Positions 1 through 13,500 of a stretch of 64,000 nt of DNA are shown here, piece after piece; position 1 is the first letter of the stretch; every line of letters starts with the position of its first letter. The DNA is from Lamellibrachia satsuma (taxonomy: Eukaryota; Annelida; Polychaeta; Sabellida; Siboglinidae). The translations under genes and the position numbers were made by a program. A model generated the notes under the pieces. The model was not told where the DNA came from, ran no database searches, and saw nothing but the letters and a program-made list of their open reading frames with translations. The stretch covers positions 9,493,501 through 9,557,500 of the forward strand of contig BSQZ01000010.1 in NCBI GenBank assembly GCA_033239005.1, written 5' to 3'.

Positions 1-1010
1 TGTCAGAAATACCTTTGCGACATCAAAATGTCAGAAACTGTCAGAAAAATTGTTGAGACATTTTCTTTAAACAAAATTATCACATGCCATTTTGTTTAAT
101 GTGTAGACTGTATATTAAATCAATATAGTAATGCATTAGTAACCTGTTACATGTCATATACAATTGAAACTTTTACTCTGTGCAGTCTATTATGTTTGCA
201 TTTTCTACCAATCTGTTATTTTCTATCAATTTATATTATATATAAATGATAACAGATCTATGTAATTGTTGCAGCATGGTTTCACTTGGTAGAAAGCATG
301 AAAGAAGTTGGGTGGGTGTAGGTACATACCAGTAATAACATTAGAGAGGACTTCAATGGACTGGGTGAGAACTGTGCACATACCTGTATGGCTGTGTCAA
401 TAAGCCAATTGGAAGCCAACAAGAGTTAAACTTAAGCAATAGAGACAGAACTGTACTGTTGTACTGCTCACTGCTGTGAACTGATAGTGAGCTATGCACA
501 GCTTCATTGTGTAAGATTAGACAAATTGATATCAAAGAATATGCAAGGCAGATCCAGGCAATCATTTAAAGTCCCAATTTCCAGAGCTGAACTATCAAGT
601 GAGCTACAATTAGTTGTGTAAGAGTATTGTCTGAGCTTGTTTTTATCATATGTGCACCTGTCTGTGCTTGACTGAGGTATAAGTTGATTGGCCCAATGCT
701 TCTACATAGCAAGTTGCTTGGTCAGCCACCTGTTGCTACACCTTCACATAGAGATACACTGTTACATGTGCAAATTGATTACCCACATTTTTGTATATAA
801 TTTCTCCAAACAGTTAAATGAAGTCAATAGACATTTAATTGTCCCCCTTCCATTTCATAGGTCATATAATTAGCAAAATCATAAATTTAATTAGCATGTA
901 TTAGAATCTGACAGTTACTGACTGGTTTCTGACAGATTCTGATGTCAGAAACAAGTTTCTGACAGTTTCTGACATTGTCACGTCAAAAATACCTTTCTGA
1001 CAGTCAGACA
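1..1010. mobile_element. Non-autonomous DNA element with TGTCAGAAA-type inverted ends
   Basis: The first ~45 bases and the stretch at about 958-1004 are inverted copies of each other: both carry clustered TGTCAGAAA/TTTCTGACA words followed by a GGTATTT-like word. The interior shows no coding potential. This is the pattern of a MITE of about 1 kb, although its outer left end may lie beyond the window. It sits in the intron downstream of the MMAA exon. No target-site duplication can be checked because the left flank is missing. Confidence 0.5.
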
Positions 1011-1131
1011 CCCAACCCTGCCCAAGTTACAACAATCATAATTACCACTTAAAAAAATTACAATTACAGAATATAGTGGTCGTAGTCACAAACGTATATA
1101 AAACCAGTCAAGCTAGGTAACGCAATCTCAC

Positions 1132-1540
1132 CAATTCTGAATGACGAGATATTTTTGTGCGTCTCCTTTGTCACTGTTTTTGCTTGCTCCATCATCTTCG
1201 ACAGCAACAGCTGGGCCTGCGCCTGCTTCCGTGGGTGCATCGATTCAATCAGTGTGATCGACTCGGCCAACATTGATCGCTTTCCTTCCACCAATCCCTT
1301 GAATAGCCTTTGTACGACTGGATCATCTGGCGAAACGTCCTCTCTCAGGTATGGGACATCTGTCGCATGTTTATTTGAGTGTTGTCGTGGTGCAGCTCTA
1401 TGTAGGTGACTAGCTGAACTAACGGATGTGTACTGTCGGACACATGGGGATATATGACGGGCGGAACTAGTGAGATACGGTTTTATGCTAGCTGTTCTCG
1501 TCAGGTGCGATAAGATGCCTCTTCCTACGCGGGAGCACAT
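1132..1540 (-). CDS. MMAA: MMAA, N-terminal coding exon (partial gene)
   Basis: MMAA is the mitochondrial G3E-family GTPase that guards and reloads methylmalonyl-CoA mutase with adenosylcobalamin. The exon runs 1574-1132 with acceptor AG at 1576-1575 and donor GTGAG after 1132 (phase 1). ATG is at 1540. The first ~60 residues are rich in Arg, Ser and Thr and poor in acids, as in a mitochondrial targeting peptide. They are followed by the conserved helical segment before the G domain, with the words GLVEGKR, LAESITLIES and HPRKQAQAQ, which match the MMAA/ArgK family. The exon ends just where the family continues into the P-loop GTPase core. That core is not found in bases 1-1131, so the rest of the gene lies off the left edge. 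5' untranslated exons should lie to the right of 1574 and are not identified. Confidence 0.85.
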
Positions 1541-1568
1541 GTCTTGTTTGTGTGCTGCACCCTTGCCA

Positions 1569-1850
1569 GCCTCACTGGAAGAAAAATAAGAATAAAGATA
1601 AAGCAAACGCTATCTCAAAGAAAACAACAATGAAGACAACACACATCCTCCGTCAACATGCAACCTCACTGGAAAAAACAAGAACTGAAAATAATGCATA
1701 CCCTCTGTTGACAGCCTCACTGGAAGAAAACATAAACTGAAGATAATACATCATTCCCTCAACAGCCTCACTGGAAGAAAACAAACTGGAGACAACACAT
1801 ACCGGGGTACCTCTCTCAACAGCCTCACTGGAAACAAACAGACACTGAAG
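1569..1850 (-). repeat. Tandem repeat containing reiterated MMAA splice acceptors
   Basis: The word GCCTCACTGGAAG (minus strand: CTTCCAG|TGAGGC, i.e. polypyrimidine tract, AG and first exon bases) occurs at about 1569 and again, slightly varied, at about 1662, 1713, 1764 and 1821. Spacing is roughly 50-57 bp between the upstream copies. The copy at 1575 is the acceptor that joins in frame to the MMAA exon. The others lie upstream in transcription order. Confidence 0.8.
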
Positions 1851-1916
1851 ATAAGGCATACGCACCCTCATTCTGTGATACACATCATCAATCATCACCA
1901 AATGTTTGACATGCAC

Positions 1917-4320
1917 AAAACATAAAATAATACTTCAGTATTCCAATCTTATACAGCCAACAGCAACATGAGCAAACAAGGCACTAATACCAATCAGAAT
2001 ACAGCTACAGCTGTCAACAACTTTGATTTTATTACCCTTTCCTCAAGGACAACTGTTAATAGGGACCATTCATCACATTCTGTGTTTTTATGATCACCTT
2101 ATTTGTAATAATATGGCCTGTCCCTTGCAGATAGGGTGGTCATAAAAGACAAGCACCGATCTAATATCAAGTACTAGTAATTCATGCATTAAATTAATTA
2201 TTCAATACACAGCCAGTAGCAATGTATTATATATGCTACATTCTAGCAGTACAGCTATACTTTTCTTCAACATTTCTTTAATCAGAGGATAGTTTTCTTG
2301 TACCTGGTGACCACTGTGCAGAGTCCTCTTTGTTTTTCTTAATTCTTTGTTTTCTGCATAAACATGAATCTTGACAAAACTTTGAACTGTGAACTGTGCA
2401 TGAAGCTCTATGCACACAACAATCAGAGAAGTCCAGAGAGCCAAGCCAGGCAACTCTTTTACCAAGACAACCCTCTGGTACACACATATGGCTATTTCTC
2501 CCCGGTAGAGAAAATTTTTAGCAAACAGATTAGGGACAGTATGACACTGACAGACACCAACTCTCTCGCTTAATCTGTGCTACACCTATGTTGTATTTAG
2601 AACACACTGAATGATCACATGCTGTGCAAGCTGCACTTGCTGTCCAGTCAAAGCTTTGCTCAATGACAACCCTTTGCAACGGCAACAGAATGGCTTAACA
2701 TTTACAAAGTGTTGGGCAACTCAATTCACTCAGGTACTTAGGTGTACTCAGTTAGTGTTTCCACAAGTTTAGCAACAACACTCACAACATTTATTTCTGA
2801 ACTGGATGAGAGATAGGGCCAACCAAATTGAGCGTCAACCAATTAACTGCTCTCGGCAGCAGGAATGAATAGACCCTACCGTAATGTTGCATAAAATTAG
2901 ATTGATAAATTATCGTATAATATCTATTTTATCATATTAAAGCCTATATTTTTTAACTCCATTTCTGATTCTGCTCACCACTCTCTCGTTGATGAAGCAC
3001 AATGTGTTTCATATTGTATTGTATATAGTACATGTGACTCATGGTCGATGACTAAACAATCACAAAAAACAGAAGCAACAAAATGCGTTTTTGTGGACAG
3101 AATAGGAAAAGCAATGAAAAAAATTTAAGGACACCTAATGAAAAAAGGAAGATCATGTGTAAAATCAGGAACAGACAAGCAGAAATTCTAGGCCATGTGA
3201 TATAAGAAAACTAGAACATCTCGTTACAACAGGAAAGGTTGAAGGGAAAAGAAGCAGAGGTTGGCACTTGGCAAAGAAATAAAATCGTTGATGGTCTATA
3301 GTAGCCTGGCTAGGAAAAAGCACAACAAAACTGTTACTTGTAAGATACCTGTGATCATGGGGAATGGAAGGCCAGGATCACCTACGACGGTAACGTCTAC
3401 AAGAGACACAACACCTGATGATGATAATGAGGTATTTTCATTGTGACATTCCTGGAACACCAGGAGGTGTTTTAATATTTTGTAAAAACTGCAAATTTTT
3501 AGGTTAAGCACGTTTGCAACATGATTAAAAGTGCTGGAGGAAAGTGATTTTGACGAAACTTGTTCAGAACATTTCTTACATAGGAAAGTTTTAGAATTAT
3601 TGATGGTCTCTTGTTGCCATAAATGACATAATCAATTAATCATGCAAAAACGTTAACATGACCACCGCCAAGGCGAAGCCGGCAATGCCAAAATAAACTG
3701 AGGTATGAGCCCAATACACAACAGTAAACAATATCAATAACACACCACTGACTGTCATTTGTAGCTGCCTCAGACATTTTGTAACAACAATGCGCCTATG
3801 CTGCCGACTTAAAAAAAACTGGACTTCGCAGTTCGTAACTTGTCATGAATAGGCGCCGACGGCGACGAATTAAGACTCACGAGAGGGGCCGAGCCCGAGA
3901 TCAGACGCCAAGTCGACTACCCCAAAGACAAAGTCAACGAATTCATTCGGTTTCGTCAAACACAACATGAATGCCAACAACCGCATGACTAACAGTGCAC
4001 GACAGCAAACTGAATGCAGTTGGTTACTTAACTGTCAGTACTTGCAAAGAGTTACCATTATTAGGATTTTCGTTCTATGAAAACAACCTTTTCGTAGCCG
4101 TAGGAGCTAGGCATCAGTATCCTTGACCTTGTGCGGTAATTTCACCGTTAGCCTCCGTTACCCGGGTGTTGGCTAATGTGTTTATGTGGCGTCACTTGTT
4201 TCAACAAATTCCACGTAACTCCAGTGACAGTAGATTGGCAACTTAACTAGGACAAAATTGGACTCACACACTTCGCAACTTTATGAGAAAACATCGTATG
4301 CTTTTCCTACGTTAGCGTAT
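1917..4320. other. Intergenic region between divergent MMAA and HPF1
   Basis: I see no coding exon here with convincing similarity. Because MMAA reads left and HPF1 reads right, this ~2.4 kb probably holds both promoters and the 5' untranslated exon(s) of MMAA. The part from about 3650 to 4380 is richer in CpG and GC than its surroundings, which fits a promoter-proximal region. This is inference. Confidence 0.4.
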
Positions 4321-4327
4321 ACTATAG

Positions 4328-4335
4328 TATAAATA
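4328..4335 (+). promoter_or_regulatory. TATA box candidate of HPF1
   Basis: TATAAATA lies 56 bases upstream of the HPF1 ATG. A start site about 30 bases downstream would leave a 5' leader of roughly 30 nt. The ATG has a favourable context (A at -3, G at +4). Confidence 0.45.
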
Positions 4336-4390
4336 AAGTAAACAAGCGCGCTTTGGTGCCTACGTTTTGGAAGAGTTCACAAGTAGAAGA

Positions 4391-4501
4391 ATGGGCGACT
4401 ATAAGAAGTTACCTGTTTGTAAATACGGCTCTAAGTGTTACCGAAAAAACAAAAGTCATGTGCAGAATTACAGTCATCCAGATACGCAAAAACATCAAAC
4501 G
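4391..4501 (+). CDS. HPF1: HPF1 coding exon 1: PBZ zinc finger
   Basis: 37 codons ending phase 0 at donor GTATGT (4502). The encoded C-x5-C-x6-H-x5-HP pattern with the words CKYGSKCYR and YSHPD is the PBZ (poly-ADP-ribose-binding) signature seen in APLF and CHFR. The ATG is the only in-frame start after the TATA box. Confidence 0.88.
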
Positions 4502-7500
4502 GTATGTAATTGATAAATATGCCGACGTAATGGTCTTATTACAGACGTTACTCAATTATCGCCCAATAAAACTGGCGGCAAACTGTCAAGACATAACATA
4601 AGTCACAGAACGTAAATAATAATAGGCCATAACGTTCTTTGACAGCGACATTTTCACAATAAAACAATGCATTTTCAGTCAGTGAATACATTGAGTTCAT
4701 AATGATGTTTTCACTGAATCGGGTGATTGTGCACGTCTTTGTGACCCATTCAAGATTTAACAAGATTTGCCATCCAAGCCAAAGGCCCAGTCCAGATGAC
4801 AAGTGGACAAGGAAGCCATTGGCTTATCGAGAGTCCAACACTGTTCACCTACTTATAACCCGTCCTCCTGAGATATGTGTCAACCTTGTTTTTAAACATA
4901 TTCACGCTGCTAGCAGTTACACAATCTGTAGACAATTTGTTCCATTCATTTATTGTCCTCTGTGCGAACGAGTGCTTCCTGATGTCCAATCTACATTGAT
5001 CCTTTACTAATTTTACCTCATGTCCTCTAGTTCTGCTATCCTTCTTGAGTGAGAAAAACATATTTCTATCAATATTTTCATACCCATTCAATATCTTAAA
5101 AACTTCAGTCTGTTCTCCTCTTAACCTCCTTGTGTCTAGAGTTGTTAAACCACATTCTTTCAGGCGTTCTTCATAACTAAGGTCTCTAAGTTCTGGAATC
5201 ATTTTAGTTGCTCTCCTTTGTATGTGTTCAAGCGTATCTATATCCTTCTTACGATATGGTCTCCATGCTTGTATACAGTATTCTAAATGAGGTCTAACTA
5301 TTGCTTTATAAAGAGGTGTAATTAACTTTTTTCCCTTGCATGTTATGTTTCTTCTAATCAATCCAAGAATTTGATTACCTTTTGAAGCTGCAATACCACA
5401 CTGCTCTGAAACTTTCATATCAGCGCTTATTGTAACTCCTAAGTCCTTTTCTTTTACAGTAGCACCCAGAACAATATCTCCCATTTTATAGTTTACATTC
5501 AAGTTCCCATGTCCTGTATGTAGGCATTTACATTTCCTAAAATTGAACAGCATCTGCCATTTCTCAGACCATTTCACTAATCTGTCTAGATCGTTTTGTA
5601 AATGTTGTTGATCATCATCAGTATTAACCTTTCTAAACAGTTTTGTGTCATCTGCAAATTTCAGTACGTTACTTGTTATACTGTCGTCCAAGTCATTGAT
5701 ATATATTAAGAATAATATAGGTCCTAATACTGATCCTTGAGGTACCCCACTCAAAACCGATTTCCAATTTGAAACTTCTCCATCTACTACAACTCGTTGT
5801 CTTCTGTCAGTCAGCCATTGTTCTATCCAGTCAGTTATGCTATCCCTGATACCATGGGCTTTTAATTTAAGTAATAATCTTTGATGTGGCACTTTGTCAA
5901 AAGCTTTCTAAAAATCTAAGTAGATAATATCTACTGGCGATCCCACGTCTATCCACTTAGTGATTTCTTCCAAAAAACATAACATATTTGTTAAGCATGA
6001 CCTCGCTTTAAGGAATCCATGTTGAGATGAATTTAATAATTTATGCTTAATGAGGAAGTCCACCATATGGTCTTTAATTAACCTTTCTAATAATTTACAA
6101 ATCACTGACGTTACACTCACTGGTCTGTAATTCTCTGACTTATTTCTCGAACTCTTTTTAAATAATGGTATGATGTTTGCTTCTTTCCATTCAAACGGAC
6201 AACTCCCTCTTTTAATGACAAGTTGAATACTCTTGCAAGTGGTATACTGATTTGATCTACTGTTTCCATTAGTAATTTTGGAGGAATCCCATCCACTCCC
6301 GGTGATTTGTTATCCTTCATTGCCTTTATTTTCTTAGCTACCAATTCTGGAGTTACAACTAATGGACCTAAATAGTTAGATTTAGCCTCCTGAAATTTAG
6401 CATCAGCAACTGGTAGTGAACTAATATCTTCTTTGGTAAACACTGAACTGAAGTAACCATTTAGGTCTTCCGCCATTAAAAACCCCTGATATTATATTTC
6501 CAGCACTGTCTTCTAGAGGTCCAACCTTGTCTTGTACGTTTTGTTTATTCCTGACATATGCATAAAAACTCTTGCTGTCATTTTTTATGTTACATGCCAG
6601 TTTTTGCTCATAGCTTCTTTTAGATTGTCTGATTTCAGTTGTAGCTGCATTAAGTGCCTCTTTATATTTTGCATAGTCTTCTTCCTTTCTGGTACGCCTA
6701 TAAACCCTCCACATAGTTTGTTTTAGCATTATTTTTCTAATTGCCTCTTTTGACAAGTGTTTCTTTCTACACCGTTTTCCTTGTTTTTGGAAGGGAACAA
6801 ATTTATCGATGATACTCTCAATTTCATATTTTAGAATATTCCAACATTCAATTGCGGTCTTATTCATCAGCATGTTATTCCAATCTAGCTTTGCTAAATA
6901 TTTTCTCATATCTTTGTAGTTACCTTTGTGGAAGTTTCTCTTGTATGTTTTCTTATTTTTACTTTCTGATTTTACATTGATGTCAAAATGTATTTGATTA
7001 TGGTCACTATTACCCAATGGTTCAAATATTTTTACATTGTCCACTAATTCTTTTTGTGATGACAAAATTATATCTAATACATTTTCTCCCCTGGTTGGTT
7101 CTAGTACGTGCTGAGTAAGAAAGCTATCCGGGATTAAACATAGAAACTGTTGATCCTCAATCCCTGTGCTCTCTAGAGAATTCCATTGTATGTGTCCATG
7201 GTTAAAATCTCCCATTATGATACATTCCCCTTTACTAACTTCCTTTATAGCGTTTTTTATTTTTGTGTTGTCCTCTTTGTTTATGTTTGGACTTCGGTAA
7301 ACTAATCCAATAGTTAATTTTGAATTTCCTGAAACAATTTTGCACCAATCAGCTTCATCGCAATCTGCTTCCCTTTCTAGTTTTATTTCATAAGCATGAA
7401 TAGATTCTTTAACATACAAAATAACTCCCCCGCCCCTTCTTCCTATTCGATCTTTCCTAAACATTACGTATCCTGTCAGTCCTATTTCAGCATCTGTTAT

Positions 7501-10500
7501 ATCTATGTTGGCCCATGATTCAGTTATACCAATTATGTGAGGGTCATTATATTCTACCATAATGTTTAATTCGTTTTTCTTATTTACTATGCTCCTTGCA
7601 TTTAAACATACGCATCTATAACCTTTTTTAGAGATGTTTTTCAGATGATTTGATATTGGTTTATCTGTGGTAGTGGACTCTTGTTCTGCTTGAAACACCT
7701 CTAGGTAACCCCCCTGCACGTGAAATGAAATGTCATTTTTCGCTGCCAAACTTCTCACTCAAGTCTTAACTTAGTTAAGTTTAGACAGTCAACTCAACTT
7801 TCAAGTCTGACACTGTGTCTCGCGGTATCACGGTGCAAGAATTGTTTGTTTGGACACCTTCACGAGAGTAACGAGACAGATTAGCAAGGCCAGTTTGTGG
7901 CTACGATTGTGTCGGTGTCAAGTGACTATACTTCAGTCAAAAATTACATTTGAAAGAAATAAAACCCACTGGCAATGGTAGCAATCATTGTTTTATGCAC
8001 TCAAAACATGACCTGCTGCGGCTTCAATAGCGACGCCTGATTGATTCTCAAATAATTCCAGCAGCAACATAAAAGTAAATCATCAAGGGCGAAAGAAATA
8101 ACGGCCAATTTAGCATCCTTCAACTTGTAATGCGATATATTGCAAACATTTTGTGTTTACATTATATGCACATACAATTTTGGGCCAGTAACTTTTTTTT
8201 GGGGTGGGCAGTGACTTTTTAATCTACTGGCCCAAAGGGCCACTGGGTATAAACACTTAATGTCAAAAACTTGCTTGAAATATGTAAAAAAATACACATT
8301 CCTCTATTACAATAAATATTTGTGTGCGTATGTATACTAGGATGAAGAACCAGTGAAGAAAAAGGCAAAAATCGAACACTACTTCAACGGGGGAAAGAAG
8401 AAACCTGGTGATGATGCTACAGCATCTGGTATAGCTGATGAGGAAGAAGAGGAAGCTGTCAACTCAGAAACAGGTAAGTCACATAACAAACTGAAATTAC
8501 AATTGTTGTAGCCTGTTTTTAATACCGTGCTAGATTCATTTACATGAGTAGCTGGTCTGAGTAGCCTCCCGTACATTTGGAGCAACTCACAAGAAAGTGT
8601 TACAAAACAAAATTACAATAGTTTACAAAGTTCATGAAAAATTCCACTATTTACTATAGAAGTTACTTTTAAGTAAGCGAACCAATCAATAATGGTGGTG
8701 CCATATTTCTTGTAGTTAGTGAAGCGATATGATTATTTTGTTCTTAGTGAATTATGTTTTAGAATTTGTGTTTTTGTAGGCAGTAAAATGTCAGACAAGG
8801 TGGATGTATTGAAGAGAAAACCACATAGTAAAATGTATTAATTTTCTTCAGGGAAGGACATTGTGTTGGACAATGTTGAAGAGAAAACCAAAGACACACT
8901 TTCAAACATGAAAAATATGAAGGCAGACCCAGCAGATATCCAGGAGGATATCAAGAGCAAATTTTTGGTGGAGATGCCTGAAGATTTCTACCAATTCTGG
9001 GATTTTGCCAAAAGCCTTCATCCTAAAAATCCGCAGGGTAATTATTTTGAGGGAAAAAGCATTCCAGATGCACACCTTGAGAAATTAAAAACAACAAAAG
9101 TTGAATGGTTGGGGGTTAGACCACAATTCATTTCCCATTGATACTGATAGTGATAATGTGTGTGATTGTAGAAAATTAATCCATCAACAATTATAAAACA
9201 TGACATCCACTAATACCAGAAATAAAGAAACAAAGTTAATGTAGACCCCAATATACATCATAGATAATATCAGTTAACATAAAAAGTTGTGAAGGCATAT
9301 ATATATATATATTCATAAATACAAGCACAATGTAGTTTTTATAAAATGGTCAGTGACTCCTATTAAGACATAACAGTAATTTTCATAGGAGCCACCAAAA
9401 ATTATATTTACACTCATTTATACCAAAGGACGTGCTAAAGTGCAATAGAAGAAAGAAAGAGCATGTACAGCTATTTGTTTGAGTAAATTCATGTTTGGTT
9501 CTGAATAAGTATAACTCGGTTATCCACCTTGTGTTATAATTATAACTCGGTTGTCCACCTTGTGTTATAATTATAACTCGGTTGTCCACCTTCTGTTATA
9601 ATTATGTATGTCAGCATTTAGTGTTAGTTTCCAGTTTAATAAGTAGGCAGGTAAGTCTTGATGCATGTACTTAAAATAGAATTTAAGTTCAGTTCACCAA
9701 CATGTTGAACAATTAATCCTTTTGTAAATATGCTAAATATTAATATGCCTATTAATTTTTTTATGTCACCACCAAAAACCCTAGAAGTACATGTCCTCAA
9801 ATCTCTGTCAGTGATCCATCATTTTAAATCTACAGATTAATTATGTAAACATTTCAATATTTTGGCATGGTAACTCAACAATTTTGTTCAAATTTATAAT
9901 TGATTAAATGTTTAAATAGCTTAATTTTTTCCTGCTACCAGTATGTAGCAAATACTTTGTGTTTGTCTCTGCAGAGGCTTTCAAGGCATGTCTGGGTCTT
10001 GTGTTGGTTGGTCCATACGATGTTCTTGCGGGCAAGTGTCCACAAGACAGTTCTACCTCAGTGTGCTATCTGACACACTACAGGTACTGCTACGACCCTC
10101 CAGAGTTTCTCACAATTGTGAAGGGTTCTGAGAAAGCACAGTTCCACTTCGGATACTACAGGTGTGTGCTAGATAGTATATAATAAATATTGTAAAGTCG
10201 CCTCATTTTGTCTGCTTTTTGTTTAATAAGTTTGAAAGTTTTCTTGCAATCACCAATATTATAGATCCATTAGGGACCACCTCAAAACATTGTTTGTTAC
10301 TAGATGGAATTGGTTTCGTTGCGGAAGGGGGTTAATAGCTGTTTCATTTAGCACTGCACATCAAAGTATTTTCTTTGTGTATTTCCTGATCACAGTTCAT
10401 GTTATAATGAAAAAGGAACAAATGAATTGTGTTCTGCTGCAATAATTTTAGTACGTGTATGCCTTTGTTAAAATTGTGGTATGCGATGGTAACAGCATGA

Positions 10501-13500
10501 ATTATAAGGGATAGCTTCCTTGCAATTATTCTTGGAAAGTGGTGGATTATAAACTAGTTATGCTGAGATTTGTACATGTTTTACATTATCAAAATTAGTT
10601 TAAAATTAGGTGTGTGCAGTTAAATTTACAGTTGGAATGTATTTTGTCTTCAGATATGGATCAAGAGGAATAAATTAAGACCAGTAATATGCAGATTTTT
10701 ATATATTCTCAAAATGTTTGTACGATAACCAGTTAAACAAACAATAACTTTCTTTGGTCTGATTGTGAAGAAAACTGTTTGTTGCAGAGATGATCCAAAT
10801 GAGATGCCAGTTTTTGTGGCGTCAAACTCTGCCGCAGAGAACTGTACATTGACTCTGAGAGGAGAGAACGTATTTGCAGCCATCAAGTAAGTTGTCTCAG
10901 TGACAAGGGAATGTACCTCAAATTAGTTGACCTATTGAAAAATAAATTGCATAAACATGCCATCAGTGAACAATGATCATCTTCAAGCGGTGAAAAACAC
11001 AAATTTGATTCTCTCTGGGAGGTTGGAATCTTAGTTGAATGTTTACTCAAGATAACAGTGTTAAGAAATTATGTCCCATGGGTACAACACATGCATACAT
11101 AACAAATACCATGGCAACGAACAAGTATAACAAATACCATGGCAACGAACAAGTATAACAAATACCATGGCAACGAACAAGTACAAGTTACATTTTTCAT
11201 GTACCCATAAAAAGTGCAATATGCAATAAATTGCTATAAGTGCCGCAATAAATTGCTATAAGTGCCTATTAAATTTGATAGCAGATTAAAAAATATATAG
11301 TATGCAAAGCTTTCTTGAAACATATTGTAGTTGTTGAGTTTACAGGTTATTGTTGTTCTCTTTAATCCTCTTCATTGTGACTCTAAAGCCAACACTGCAC
11401 TTTCCTCGTACTGTACACACAGTTTTGGGCTGGTTTCTTTACAAGCTGTTGCCTCGCCATGGTTGACCTACTGTACACACAGTTTTGGGCTGGTTTCTTT
11501 TCAAGCTGTTGCCTCGCCATGGTTGACCTACTGTACATACAGTTTTGCGCTGGTTTCTTTTCAAGCTGTTGCCTCGCCATGGTTGACCTTCTTCACCGAT
11601 TCTTTGGTCTTTCAGGGTTTCTTTTCCTTTATAGGTTCCACTGTATGATATTTGTTATTATTTTGATATTTTAATTAATGTTTGTAGGTCAGTCTAAATG
11701 TTGAATTACGCCATTTCCATCTAAGCAAGATTTGTGTGTTTAGCCAAGACATGTTATTGTTTTGAGGTGAAACAATCATGTCTTTTAATTTTTCCTATTA
11801 ACAAACTATGTTATTTTCTAACGATTACAGCTTATTGTTTCCACGCTTATGTCAGCAAAATGATTAGTGTTTCACAAAACAGTTTAGAAATGAATTAGTC
11901 TTCATTGATTCTCCGTAGTTTTTCACATTGTATAAAGTGAATGACTTTTGTACAGCTGGTTCTTGGAGGAAAGACTGAAGGAGGGGAAAACTAAGAATCT
12001 CACACAGTTGAAGGAGAAGTTAACAGAGTGGGCAAAACATCACAGTTTCTCGCTAGAGCAGAAAACTAAGACAATGAAGGCAAGAGACAAGAAAGTTGTC
12101 ACCAAGACGTTCCACGGAGCTGGGATTGTGGTCCCCGTCGACCAGACAGGCGTGGGATACAGACCTCTGCCAGAAACCACAGGTATCATTGCATCAAAGT
12201 TGAATCACATGCATACCCTTTATAAAGGGATGAGGCTGATTATTTTTTTACAGCTTATTTTCTTCCATTAATCTCTATCGGCAGCATTACCCCTCTAATG
12301 TTCACCCTCCTCCGCTTTTATTACATTACCCCTCTAATGTTCACCCTCCTCCGCCTTTATTACATTACCCCTCTAATGTTCACCCTCCTACGCCTTTATT
12401 ACATTACCCCTCTAATGTTCACCCTCCTCCGCCTTTATTACATTACCCCTCTAATGTTCACCCTCCTCCGCCTTTATTACATTACCCCTCTAATGTTCAC
12501 CCTCCTACGCCTTTATTACATTACCCCTCTAATGTTCACCCTCCTACGCCTTTATTACATTACCCCTCTAATGTTCACCCTCCTCCGCCTTTATTACATT
12601 ACCCCTCTAATGTTCACCCTCCTCCGCCTTTATTACATTACCCCTCTAATGTTCACCCTCCTCCGCCTTTATTACATTACCCCTCTAATGTTCACCCTCC
12701 TCCGCCTTTATTACATTACCCCTCTAATGTTCACCCTCCTCCGCCTTTATTACATTACCCCTCTAATGTTCACCCTCCTCCGCCTTTATTACATTACCCC
12801 TCTAATGTTCACCCTCCTCCGCCTTTATTACATTACCCCTCTAATGTTCACCCTCCTCCGCCTTTATTACATTACCCCTCTAATGTTCACCCTCCTCCGC
12901 CTTTATTACATTACCCCTCTAATGTTCACCCTCCTCCGCCTTTATTACATTACCCCTCTAATGTTCACCCTCCTCCGCCTTTATTACATTACCCTCTAAT
13001 GTTCACCCTCCTCCGCCTTTATTACATTACCCTCTAATGTTCACCCTCCTCCACCTTTATTACATTACCCCTCTAATGTTCACCCTCCTCCGCCTTTATT
13101 ACATTACCCCTCTAATGTTCACCCTCCTCCGCCTTTATTACATTACCCCTCTAATGTTCACCCTCCTCCGCCTTTATTACATTACCCCTCTAATGTTCAC
13201 CCTCCTCCGCCTTTATTACATTACCCCTCTAATGTTCACCCTCCTCCGCCTTTATTACATTACCCCTCTAATGTTCACCCTCCTCCGCCTTTATTACATT
13301 ACCCCTCTAATGTTCACCCTCCTCCGCCTTTATTACATTACCCCTCTAATGTTCACCCTCCTCCGCCTTTATTACATTACCCCTCTAATGTTCACCCTCC
13401 TCCGCCTTTATTACATTATCCCTCTAATGTTCACCCTCCGCCTTTATTACATTACCCCTCTAATGTTCACCCTCCTCCGCCTTTATTACATTACCCCTCT

